Shown one piece after another: positions 46,330-57,528 of a stretch of 64,000 nucleotides of DNA. The notes under the pieces were generated by a model. The model saw only the letters and a program-made list of their open reading frames with translations, was not told the origin of the DNA and ran no database searches. The stretch spans positions 620,001 through 684,000 of the forward strand of contig NC_041788.1 of the NCBI RefSeq assembly GCF_900090045.1, in the 5' to 3' direction. The translations under genes were made by a program, and so were the position numbers. How positions within the stretch are numbered: the stretch's first letter is position 1; the number at the start of each line of letters is the position of its first letter. Origin of the DNA: Plasmodium malariae (lineage: Eukaryota; Apicomplexa; Aconoidasida; Haemosporida; Plasmodiidae).

Positions 46330-47757
46330 TTAAGAATTTAGGGAACTCATTTTAGACCTCATAGGTATATAATAAAGAAAATCCAATATATTAAATCCCT
46401 TTATAATTCTTTTAACTATTAAATTATACTCTCTTTTGGACGATTCATATATATTTGCATGCCTACCATTTTTAAATATATAAATATTTTTTAATGGCAG
46501 TAATCGATTTTCCTTTACCTCTTGGGATAGTATATTCAACATGGAAATATTATCATTAAAGGAATGTAGAATATAAATATTTGATGGGTTTATATTATTT
46601 TCATTAATTAATTTATTAAAATTGAAATCATATAAATGTCCTTTTAATTGGTTATTTAATAGCCACATAAAAAAGGATATAAAATAGTTTAAAATTGTCT
46701 TTCTATCATATACATTATTTATATCAGTATTTGCTTTCATATTTTCTTCGCTAATTTTTTTTTGTATATCACTCAAATTGAAATGGATGTTGATTGTTCT
46801 GTGTAAATTTAGTATGGGTGAATCAAATATGTATTTATCAATATAAATTATATCTTCATCTTTTGGTTTTTCGTTATTATAAGGTATAATATTTTTTATA
46901 AATTTCTGTTTTGATTTACTAACAATTTTATTTTTATAATGTTTTGATAATAACAGGACAAGAAGATTTGTAGATGATTGTGTATATACATTTACGTCAT
47001 TTAATGCCATGTTTTTTTTGAAATAACTTAAAATATTATATATGTCATCTACACCTCTTTCATTGAAATTCTTCATATCGGGTATAAATATATTAGTATC
47101 ATGATGAACATTTAATTGTTTTAAAATATTTAAAAAGAATAAACAGGCTTGTCTATTGCTATTATATCCATGTAATAATAAAAATAATTTGTTACTTTTT
47201 TTGTTTGATTTAATTAACCAACCTCTGATGTTGTTATTATTAGGAATTTCTATTTCTTCATATTTCAAATTGTACATAGCAGGTGAGGCATTTTCACACA
47301 AGTTGTAATTATTTAATATATAAGGGTCATTCATTTGAGAAACCAAGCTATCGCAATTAATATTTATTAAATATAAGAGAAAAAAAATAAAATATTTTTT
47401 TAAAAAGACATTTTTTATATATAAAAAAAGCTTGTTAATAACATCATGGAATGTTTTGTGTAATATGTCTTTACTTGTGTTTAAACATTTAAATATTTCA
47501 TTTTTCATTATCTGTGTATTGGAGTCATACAGGGCATCTTGTATGTATTTGTAACACTTGTTCTTTTTCCCATTTTTCTCAATATACGAAAAAAAATAGT
47601 TGTTTAAGTTGTTTCCTTTTCTGTATAATATTGAAAGTTTTTTTTTTAATACCTTGTTAATATCAAATATTGCTGAATCGTTAGTATGAATTTTAACACA
47701 GACGTTTTCCTTCAAAAAAAATATTACTAGAAAAAAAATTATAGAAGATAATTTCAT
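46330..47757 (-). CDS. Alpha/beta-hydrolase-fold protein with signal-like leader
   Basis: A 475-residue protein with an N-terminal signal peptide or anchor (MKLSSIIFFLVIFFLKENVC, residues 1-20), a second hydrophobic segment at about 117-133 (FLKKYFIFFLLYLININC), then an alpha/beta-hydrolase domain. The domain starts at about residue 165 (IEIPNNNNIRGWLIKSNKKS), with the oxyanion-hole strand LFLLLHGYNSNR at about 190-201. The nucleophile elbow reads YTQSSTN (Ser 261 or 262): a Ser is there but the flanking Gly of GxSxG are gone. Likely acid Asp 402 (HSFNDN) and His 433 (NGRHAN) are in the expected order. It resembles the BEM46/exported-lipase style of Plasmodium hydrolases. Substrate unknown; secretion or membrane attachment likely. 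Whether it is catalytically active is open. Confidence 0.82.
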   Translation of the reverse strand: MKLSSIIFFLVIFFLKENVCVKIHTNDSAIFDINKVLKKKLSILYRKGNNLNNYFFSYIEKNGKKNKCYKYIQDALYDSNTQIMKNEIFKCLNTSKDILHKTFHDVINKLFLYIKNVFLKKYFIFFLLYLININCDSLVSQMNDPYILNNYNLCENASPAMYNLKYEEIEIPNNNNIRGWLIKSNKKSNKLFLLLHGYNSNRQACLFFLNILKQLNVHHDTNIFIPDMKNFNERGVDDIYNILSYFKKNMALNDVNVYTQSSTNLLVLLLSKHYKNKIVSKSKQKFIKNIIPYNNEKPKDEDIIYIDKYIFDSPILNLHRTINIHFNLSDIQKKISEENMKANTDINNVYDRKTILNYFISFFMWLLNNQLKGHLYDFNFNKLINENNINPSNIYILHSFNDNISMLNILSQEVKENRLLPLKNIYIFKNGRHANIYESSKREYNLIVKRIIKGFNILDFLYYIPMRSKMSSLNS

Positions 47758-49199
47758 CTTTTAAAACAAATTTATAAACAAATAGAAAAAAAAAAAAAAA
47801 TAGATAAATAAAAGTGATAAATAAAAATGATAAATAAAAGTGATAAATAAAAATGATAAATAAAAGTGATAAATAAAATGATAAATAAAATTGATAACTA
47901 AAAGTGATAACTAAAAGTTAAAATAATATACACACATACACTAAAAAAAAAAAAGAAAAATGGAAAATGAAAAGGAAAAGGAAACATGAACAGGCAAAAA
48001 TATGAAATTATTAATAATGAAAAATTAGAAAAAATTATGAAAATAATATAGTATAAATACATTCAATTTACAAAATACAACTTATAATATTTTTTTGTGA
48101 CAGATGAAAGTGTGAAAAATAGAGAAAATATATAATATTTGAAACTATTATCATTATAAATAACAATATCAATTTAAGAATAGTAAAAAAAAAAAAAAAA
48201 AAAAAGGGAAATATAATGAAATGAAAAGCTTATGAAAAGGAAAAAGCTAAATAATATTTTGTGTTTTAAGTTAAATACTTTTTAATATACATATATATAC
48301 ATACATATAAATACATACATATATAAATGTATATAAACATATAACAAGTTTGTTCATGTGATAATGATATATATGTATAATAAGGCATAAACATACAAAT
48401 AGGTACTACATTGTGTACATAAATAAATATATATATATATACATACATATATCATACATACGTACATATATTGTAAACATCTACAATGTTTATGTTTATG
48501 TAAAATATATATAAATTGACAATTTATTATGAACAAACAAGTTAACTTCAGTGAGAAAAATATGTTAAACTTGTGATCAATTGCTTCAGAAAAAAAAATA
48601 CACTTCCAAGAATATATAAGAAAATAATTAAATAAGTAGTATTATAATAAGGTATTAAAATTATATTCATTCCATTATATATTTATTAATAAAAAAAAAA
48701 AAAAAAACAATAATTTAATATATTTTAGGCAACTTCCCAAATTTCTTAAAAAATAAATGCGCATACGCATATATACAAAAGAACCTCAAAAAGGAACAAG
48801 GATAAAGAAACAAGTACATAAATAAAAAAAAGTATATTTATTCAACGATAGTTTTAATAACGTGTTATCATACTATTCCCATTTATTTCCCTTTAAAAAT
48901 TTTTTATTTTTTATTAACAAAATTCCACAAAAATATTCAAGTTAAAATGAGAAAAAAATAAGATAAAAATTGAACAAGACAACACATTTGCTTATACATA
49001 TGTGTATATACATAAGATCAATAGTTAATATTATAATAACCATTTCTACTTTTTCGTTTCACAATTTAGTGAAAATAGAAATCTGTAACTTGGAACTTGT
49101 AATTTTTTTGCTTTTGAACTAAATGTGATGCATTAAAATAAAAGTGTTATTTGGACTTTATAAATAATTGAAATTAAGAATGACCCTATTTTTTATTTA

Positions 49200-49238
<39 letters not shown>

Positions 49239-50005
49239 CATGTATATCATACAGATATGCCTGCACGTAAACTGTTGCATTATATATTTTGTTAGAACCA
49301 TTATTAATGGCTCATTAAAATTCCCCTTCAATTTTATATCATAATGCTTTTTTGGTACTGCAAAAAATATTATAAAAATTTATGTTTTAAAAACAAGAAA
49401 AAGGGGGAAGATACAATTCTGATGCATGTAATTAATCTTATAATATCTCATCATTCAGTGTTATTATTAAAAAATAAATCTCACAAAATATTTAATTCAA
49501 GGAAAATTTTCTTGTATTTTTCAATTAATATATGCCTCTAATTATAAAAAGGGGCGTTACAAAAGGACAAGACGTTAACTCTTCTAGCACATTATTTTTA
49601 ATTCTTTAGCATGTCTGTTTTCATGTGAAGAATGCTCTTTTATATTTACAAAGACAACAACAAAACTTGCAATTGCACATTATGGTAAAGAAATTAATTC
49701 ATTTTAAGTTTTGATCATTTTTTTCTCTCTGAAAAATAACAAAATAAGAATATATGAAATAGTTAACAAAAATGTGTATCCGTCACTTCGTATTTTATAT
49801 TTCATTTAAACTTTTAATTCTTATATAGGTTTCTCCTTTTTGTGTTGTTATATTGCAGTTACAATTATATATATAATTTTAATTTTATTTTTTTATTTGC
49901 AAAACTGTTAACCCTATATTTTTTCGAACAATCTTCTCTTTAAATAGCTTGTGAATATAATGGCATGTTATGAATGTATGAATATTTGAACACTTTGTAG
50001 TCTTC

Positions 50006-50037
<32 letters not shown>

Positions 50038-50095
50038 GTTGTTATTTTGCTATAATGAATAATAACACTATTTTGATAACAACAAATAGAAAATA
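47758..50095. promoter_or_regulatory. Long divergent intergenic region
   Basis: Between the hydrolase (minus) and methyltransferase (plus) starts. It holds a GATAAATAAAAGT array at about 47804-47915, (TA)n at about 49203-49232, A runs near 48186-48204 and 48690-48707 and a 27-base T run near 50011-50037. A 65-codon frame at 49344-49541 is not convincing. Confidence 0.5.
47804..47915. repeat. 13-bp GATAAATAAAAGT tandem array
   Basis: Eight or more copies of GATAAATAAAAGT or GATAAATAAAAAT, degrading to GATAACTAAAAGT at the distal end. It lies within 160 bases upstream of the hydrolase start. Confidence 0.85.
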
Positions 50096-53000
50096 ATGCA
50101 TCGTTTCAATTGCAATAAGTTTCCTGTTGGTAAAAATTTCAAAACTATTATATATAACTACCATATTTTTAAGAGAAAAATCAGTGATATTTGTGAAAGT
50201 AAAATAATTTCACTTAACAAAAGCAAAGAATATGACAAATTCAAAATTTATAGGAATAACATATATAATAACATATGTGAGAATCAAATTCTTCAAGGCG
50301 TAAAGGTCAGTATTTTATGAAAAATAAACAAGCAATCGAGTGTAAACGAACATATATATATATGTATGTGCATATGAATGTACCGTTGAGAACAATTAAA
50401 AAGTACTGATCAAATATGGCACACGATGTTTGCATTAGCACTATAGATTTCTACATAACCGGACAGTGCTATCTTTTTTTTTCCTTTTATCATAAAGGTT
50501 CCTGCATATATGTATGTGTTACATATATATATATATATATATATATATGCTTACATTCGGGTATTCCTCCAAACTAGGGCATCTGTTTATTCATGTACCC
50601 GTATAGTTGCACATATTCTGGTATAAATATTTTCTAATTGCAGGTGCATAAGCTCGATCCAGATGGATACGGAGAAATAGCTATTTACGCAACAAGACAA
50701 AATAATTTGTTTTTTTTAAAATTTTTTTTATTAATTCCCGATGAACAGGTTAATTTAAAAGTTTTGGACATAAATAAAAAGAAGAAAAAAATAACTTTTC
50801 AAATACTGTGCAAGACCAAAAAGAGTAAATATGAAATAATACCTCGCTGTGAGTATTTTTCTAATTGTGGAGGTTGTATGTACCAACATATTAATTATAA
50901 CTTTGAACGACAATCAAAGAAAAATTTATTGATTAGCCTTTGCGAGAAATACAACATACATTTATTAGTTAGTAGCAAAGATTACTTACAAAATGATCAC
51001 TACTTTTGTAAAATAGTAGAACAGAATGAAGGTGAATTATTGGACATTTCAAAAATAAAAAGAGAATACACAGGAAACGATTTGGAGGAAGAGGAGGGTC
51101 AGCACGAAGAATTGCGAAAAAATATTCAAGAAGAATTGTTAGTGCATCAATCTTATAAAAAAAAAGATTCAGTGGATATAGAAAATAAATTCCAAAATGA
51201 GGAAGCAATGAGTACCCATTACATTGGTCATACTGATGAGGGAAATTACAGCAAGAGCCATAACGATAATAGTGATGTCCACAAAAAACAAAGTATGTTT
51301 AACTCTGAAATAGAAAAAATAAACTTAGCAAAATTATACGAGATTATATATGCAGATGAATACCATTACAGAAACAAAACATCCATAAATTTCTCAGTCA
51401 CTGATCATTTGTCAATAGGCTATTTTAAAAAACATAGTTATGAAATTTGTGATATAAACAAATGTTATATTCATGATGAACATATACAAAATGCATTTGT
51501 AGAAATTAAAAAAGAAATAAATGAGAATTTTAAAAAGAACAATATATATATTTTTAACAAAATAAATAATAATGGATATTTAAAAAGTGTGAGCATCAAA
51601 TTAAGTATATATAATTCTGAAAAACAAATTTTAATAAACTTTACTGGCTACTCTATAGATGATAAAGCGAGGAAGCATCTGATAAATATAGCCAACAATT
51701 TAGCATTGAAAGATAAATCGATTAAAGGTGTTTTATATAATGTAGAAACGAATAAATTAAAACAAATAAAAAGTGAAACTGTCTTATATGGTCAAAATTA
51801 TATTTATCATACTTTTGATAATTATACATATAAAGTAGGAGCTAATACTTTTTTTCAATCAAATAAATATTTAAATACATGTATTATTCAAATAATTTTT
51901 AAATTAATTAAAGTTTATAAAATAAATTCGAACAACTCCTGCGTGTTTGATCTATTTTGTGGTATTGGTTTCTATTCATTACCCCTCTCTAATCTATTTA
52001 GTCAAGTTATTTGCGTGGATTATTCAATGGATAATATAAATTGTTTAGAAGAAAACATCAACATAAATAATATAAGAAATATAAAGTGTTTCAATTTAGA
52101 TTTATTTAACCTTCACAATTTAAAACAAATGAACTTGCATATAAGAAGATATATTATTAATCTAATAAAAAATAAAAAATATTCCTTCTATAGTGATTTG
52201 AAAAGGAAAATAAATTCTATCTACATATCAATGGACAGTAAAAATGAGGTCATAGAGAATTTTCAGGTTTAAGAATAGAGCAATCTGCTGTTACATAAAT
52301 GTGTCCACATACGTATGTATATACATACATATATATATATATATACAAACATGTATTATATGGATACGAATGTGTAAGCAAAATGTGTTTTTATATAGTA
52401 CATTCATGTTACTAAATTTTATAGAATATCCATTCGCCATATAAGAGTTTACCAAATTTTATCTATGACAATTTAATTCAATGGGATTCCAAAAAAGGAG
52501 CTGAAGATTTTTCCAGTAACTTAAATGAAGAGAACTCTCAAAAGTTTTGCAATGATAATAACAAAAATTTGGAGGCTATCAAACAGGAGACATTAGGTTC
52601 GAATGGCATAGACAAAGCTAAATGCTCCCCCAGTGGTAAGGAAAATAAAAGATGAGATATATGAAATGAATAAGTAAATAAATAAATAAACAAATAAATA
52701 AATAAACAAATAAATAAATAAACAAATAAATAAATAAACAAATAAATAAATAAACAAATAAATAAATGAATAATTGAACGATTAATACAATGCCTTTACA
52801 TTTCTATGCTGATTTAATTTTCTTCAATGCTTATTCCTTCGTACCAGAATTTGTCATACCATTTCCCGACATTGTAATTATTAACCCTCCTCGAAAGGGG
52901 TGTGAAAAGGTAAAAACAAAAAAAAAAAAAAAAAAAAGAGAAAAAAGAACAAGAAATAAAATAAAATATGACAAAGTAAAAAAACAAAACAAACAAAATA

Positions 53001-53596
53001 AAGTAAAAATAAGGTAATATGTATGCGTTCATTTTACCCATATCACAGATATTTAGAAGATGGCTAAGAGGATTATGCTGCAGGTTTTTAATCTACATAT
53101 CATGTAATCCATACAGTCAATTTAGGGACATTAATCATTTAATTAATTTGGGGTATATTCATTTATTATTTTACCTACTTTAGCGAAAAAAAGTTATATT
53201 GTCCATGGGAGTACGCACAAAGTTTTATTATATATATATGTACATATATATATTTAACTACTTTTTATCCCTTCAGATATGTGGTCAAAGAAATTATTCC
53301 ACTAGACTCGTTCCCAAGAACGCAGCACATTGAATCAGTAGTTTTGTTAGAGTTTGATTTTAATAAGGTTTGCAAAAATGTTTTAAACAGAGAGTAATTC
53401 AAGAATACCTATATAAACATTCATAAATATACATACCTATGTCTATACATATCTGTGTTTTGTTTTATTTTATCTTATTCTATTTCTTTTATTTTTATTA
53501 TTATTTTTTTTTTAATAGACGGTGGATAATGAAAAGAGACAAATAATGGAATTTGAATTAAGTGAAATTAAAAGTAATAAAAGAAAGAAGTATAAA
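50096..53596 (+). CDS. RlmD/TrmA-family RNA (uracil-5-)-methyltransferase, seven exons
   Basis: A SAM-dependent enzyme that makes 5-methyluridine in tRNA or rRNA. Proposed exons: 50096-50305, 50644-52266, 52425-52635, 52848-52909, 53049-53152, 53277-53367 and 53519-53596; phases match at every junction and the product is about 792 residues. Exon 2 starts with a TRAM-like strand (VHKLDPDGYGEIAIY). It carries a CX5C-X2-C iron-sulfur motif (RCEYFSNCGGCMYQH), with the fourth Cys in DINKCYIH, and the methyl-donor motif VFDLFCGIGFYSLPLS. Exon 4 encodes INPPRKGCEK, exon 5 the catalytic Cys in YISCNPYSQFRD, and exon 6 the base Glu in TQHIESVVLLEF. A low-complexity insert of about 100 residues sits mid-exon 2. 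The leader lacks acidic residues for about 30 positions, suggesting an organelle. The last exon is least sure: reading on from 53367 would stop at 53397. Confidence 0.88.
52668..52770. repeat. AAATAAATAAATAAAC 16-bp tandem array in an intron
   Basis: Five to six copies of a 16-bp unit (three AAAT then AAAC) inside the third intron of the methyltransferase gene. Confidence 0.85.
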
Positions 53597-54237
53597 AAAG
53601 GTTAAAATTTTATAAATTTTTAAGAAGTGTGCATACATAGGATTTAGACGCATGTACATTTATATGTATAAACATTTATATCATTGTACATTCACTTACA
53701 TATATAAAAGTATATGATTATATACATATATACACTCACTTATACACATTAAGTGCAGTTTTATTGAATGAAGATTGTTTAATTGATACATGAAATAAAT
53801 GTATTTTTCTACCGTTATTAAACAAAAAAAAAAAAAATAAAATAAAAAAAAACAGAAGTAACGTACACGGAAATTTTTTCTGTAAAAGCAGTTATACTTA
53901 AAATTTTAAGTATAAGTTTAATATATTCCTTTTTTACTTTTCTTTTGGTTTTGTCAATTTTCTTTTTCCATTTTGAATTTTACTTTTTTTCGTATAGCTT
54001 TTAAAATTAACGATAAAACTAGGGATTAATCATCAATTTCGACAACTAGTATACTTTCTATGTAACTCTTTTATGCTTTTCTTTTTTTTTTTTTTTTTTT
54101 TTTTTTTTTGCAAAAGTCACACCCTACTTCTTTTCTCAAAAAGTGCACCATTATTGTGAATGAAGAATATTCCCAAGTAGTTGCTTATTTGAGCACCCGT
54201 AAATATTTTTTATTGGCACTAGATTATCTTAACCCTC
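53597..54237. other. Convergent intergenic gap
   Basis: Between the methyltransferase and RPT4 3' ends. It has an A run at about 53823-53838 and a T run of about 26 near 54084-54109. No gene is seen. Confidence 0.6.
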
Positions 54238-55419
54238 CTATATCTTTTCGTACTCTATTTTTCCTTCTAATTTCTTGGCTTCATTAATTTTCCTTGCGGC
54301 TTTATAAAAATCTTCCTCAATAACATAATCTCGCATAGCCCTAATTGCAAACATCCCAGCTTCTGTACATACATTTCTAAGGTCTGCCCCATTAAAACCA
54401 TCACATAATCTACAAACAGATTCATAATCGATATCCCCTAGCTTTGTCATTTTATTTGCATGAATTTTTAAAATTTCAATCCTTGCCGTTTCATTAGGTA
54501 ATGGAATTTCAATTTTTCGATCCAATCTACCAGGTCTGATTAAAGCTGGATCTAAGACATCTGGTCTATTAGTAGCCATAATAATTTTCACATTTCCTAA
54601 TTCTTCAAAACCATCTAAATGATTTAATAATTCCATGAGTGTTCTTTGAATTTCTCTGTCTGCAGAAGTTCCTTGAGAAAATCTTCTACCCCCTATGGCA
54701 TCAATTTCATCCATAAAAATAATACATGGTTGATGTTCTTTTGCATATGTAAACATTTCTCTAATAATTCTAGCACTTTCACCAATATACTTATCGACAA
54801 TTGCTGAAACAACAATTCTCATAAAATTACAATTAATGTTAGATGCCATAGCTCTAGCTAATAATGTTTTTCCAGTACCCGGAGGTCCATATAATAATAC
54901 TCCCTTTGGAGTTTTGATCCCTACTCTTTTAAATAAAAATGGATTAAGTATTGGTAATTCTACTACTTCTCTCATTTGTCTTATTTGCTCACTTAACCCT
55001 CCTATTTGATTATAATTAACTTTATTTTTACTATTTTCACTTTTATCTATGTCACTTATCATATTAAATACTAAAGGATCTACTTCACAAGGCAATCTTT
55101 TCATTACTGTTAAGGTAGTCATATCTAATGATACTCTTGTACCGATTACTAATTTGCTTTTATTAATTTTAGATTTACACCCTACTACATATCTCGGTCC
55201 ACTTGATGCCTTTACAATAAACTTTTCGTCTTCTAATTGTTTTAATACTTGTCCTATTATTTGACCTACACTTTGTAAGGCTTTTAAATTATCTTCCGTT
55301 TTTTCATACTTTTTATTCAACTCTTTTATATCTAGTCTTAATTTTTTTATTTTACTTTCAACTTCTCGGTGTTCTATTACTTTCTTTACGTATAACTTGA
55401 TGCTTTCCTTATTATCCAT
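54238..55419 (-). CDS. RPT4: 26S proteasome regulatory ATPase Rpt4 (PSMC6 / subunit 10B)
   Basis: One of the six AAA ATPases of the 19S base that unfold ubiquitinated proteins into the 20S core. From the ATG at 55419 it has 393 residues, the normal size. It shows an N-terminal coiled coil (about 10-50), the OB domain with [20 protein letters not shown], the AAA domain with Walker A GPPGTGKT (about 178-185), Walker B IIFMDE (about 233-238), a GESAR pore-side segment, and the second-region [36 protein letters not shown] is the Rpt4 version of the helical subdomain. The C-terminus (EGKIEYEKI) lacks HbYX, as expected for Rpt4. Five codons upstream another ATG (55434) is in frame, but the bases TTCGCAG between them look like a splice acceptor, so 55419 is preferred. 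No introns inside the coding part. Family and subunit are certain. Confidence 0.97.
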   Translation of the reverse strand: MDNKESIKLYVKKVIEHREVESKIKKLRLDIKELNKKYEKTEDNLKALQSVGQIIGQVLKQLEDEKFIVKASSGPRYVVGCKSKINKSKLVIGTRVSLDMTTLTVMKRLPCEVDPLVFNMISDIDKSENSKNKVNYNQIGGLSEQIRQMREVVELPILNPFLFKRVGIKTPKGVLLYGPPGTGKTLLARAMASNINCNFMRIVVSAIVDKYIGESARIIREMFTYAKEHQPCIIFMDEIDAIGGRRFSQGTSADREIQRTLMELLNHLDGFEELGNVKIIMATNRPDVLDPALIRPGRLDRKIEIPLPNETARIEILKIHANKMTKLGDIDYESVCRLCDGFNGADLRNVCTEAGMFAIRAMRDYVIEEDFYKAARKINEAKKLEGKIEYEKI

Positions 55420-57528
55420 CCTGACTGCGAACATAAATAAAATAAGTAGGCGGAAAAAATGTAGGTATAAGTTAGCACCTTATTATTGCAACACTGTGAT
55501 CCTGCAATCACATATACATTCCTAAAATGATTATGTCCCATACGTACATATATACATGTGTATACATACATATAAGCATACATAGATACATATATATAAG
55601 CATACATAGATACATACATATATGCATACATTGATACATACATATGTGCACATATGTTTATTTCTTAACCTCATAACTCTCCGTAAGTGCCTCTTAATGT
55701 GCTTCGCTTTCTTCTTACACTCTGCGTGCCCCTTATGACGTATGAACGAATAAATTGTATCCAAAATGCTTTCTCTATCTTATTATATTGGCTTTTTCTC
55801 CTAATGTTATTTTATCCCTTTTCTGTTTTTATATTTTATTTTTCTTTGTTCTATTATACCACCTTATTATTTGCTCTGTTCGTTCTTTTATCTCATATTA
55901 TTATTTTGTTAATTTTGTTATTCTTTTATCTGTTTTGTAATTAATTACCTAATTTATTATTACCTATATTATTATTATTTTTTTTTTTTTTTATTGGGTT
56001 TTCTATTTTCTGTAACTACTAAAATGTACAAAAAAAAAAAAAAAAAAAAAAAAGAAACACAAATCCACCAATTAAATGTTATACACAATTATTGAAGTTT
56101 ATGTAATATATTATGTTACTTTTTTTATCCATAATAAAAAAAAAAAAAAAAAACACACATACTGATACATTAAAAAGAATACAGCATATTAATACTTAAT
56201 TTAAAAGAATTATATCACTATTCTTTTATATGAAATTTATTTAAAATGTACTATTTTTTTTTTTTCTTTTTTTATTATTTAAATTCACAGTGAACACTAT
56301 TTAAGTTTTTTATTTTTTCACTTTTTTATGTTTTTGCTTCTTTTTTTTTTTTAATTTTTAACTATTTTATTTTTTTTTTATTTCTCCTTATTACATATAC
56401 ACTTTTTATTTGTACGAAATGATATATATCATTTCTGATTGCTAAGTTATGAAGTCGGGTATTTATTTATTTTTTTTTTTTACTAGTGTTAAATGGGGAA
56501 AGAAGATTTTTTTACAAATGGAACAATCTATTTTTTCAATTTTTTTTTTTATATGTATTATAAAATAATAGTTAATTTCCTGTATTTTTATATTTTTCCC
56601 AAAACAGTTTTTAATTAGAAATCCGTAAAAGGGGAAAAAACTTATTTATCTATAAAAAAAAAAAAATAAATCATGAAAGATTAAAGAGTTGTTATTAAAT
56701 AATTAATCTTGTTTGTTTTCACAAATTATTGTTCCCCGTATTTTTCCTCATGTGAATTATTTGGAGTATATTAGATCATTTATTTTGCACACACTACACT
56801 TAAATCGCATTTTTTGTGAAATTCGTAAAGGTAAAACCAAAATAGACAACTAACGAAAATGTAATAAAATTGTAAAATCGTAAATGTAACTCAATAACGA
56901 AGCTTTTAATGTAACTTTACTCACAAGTTAACATATTCATGCGGTTATACGCGTTCTTATATATATATAAGCACACCCTACGCATTTACACATACCTGCT
57001 TATCACTTTCTCAACATGATGGTGAAACTCTTAGCAAAATTTTATAAAGGAATAAAGCTGTTTGCGAGAATTCTAAAAAGAGCACAAATTTAAGATACAT
57101 GTCAATAAAAAAAATTTTGCGAAAAAGTATTGCACTCTTTTACATTGTTTATACTGAACAATGTATTTTAATTATATGTTGAGTACTGAATTGGGTAGTT
57201 CCTCTTTTTTTTTTTTTTCTTTTTTAATTTTATTTTATTCAAATTTTTAAAATACAGTAAACGTATTTTACAAGCGTTAATAAAAATACATTTTGAGGAA
57301 ACTCTTGAAAAATGTGAAAAATAGGAATTTATCTCTTATTTTTATCTTATGTATAAAAGATATAGTTAGGAAGGACTATAAAATAATATATTTTCTTTCT
57401 GATCAACATATAAGGACTGGGTAAGGTTTCGTAGGTATGTAGTTCCAGCTTTTCTTTTGTTTTTTTCGTCATTGTTTTGTTTTATTTTTACACTATTCTT
57501 TTATCTGTCGAGTATTAAATACGCAGTA
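55420..57528. promoter_or_regulatory. Divergent intergenic region upstream of RPT4
   Basis: It includes imperfect repeats of ATATAAGCATACATAGATAC (about 55555-55650) just upstream of RPT4, a possible 5'-UTR splice acceptor at 55420-55430, A runs at about 56031-56053 and 56139-56152, and several T runs (about 55978-55993, 56471-56482). The plus-strand end leads into the decayed gene. Confidence 0.5.

Noticed and set aside
49344..49541. 65-codon plus-strand frame
   Set aside because: Mostly Lys/Ile/Asn/Leu from base composition, no recognisable feature, isolated in a long promoter-type gap.
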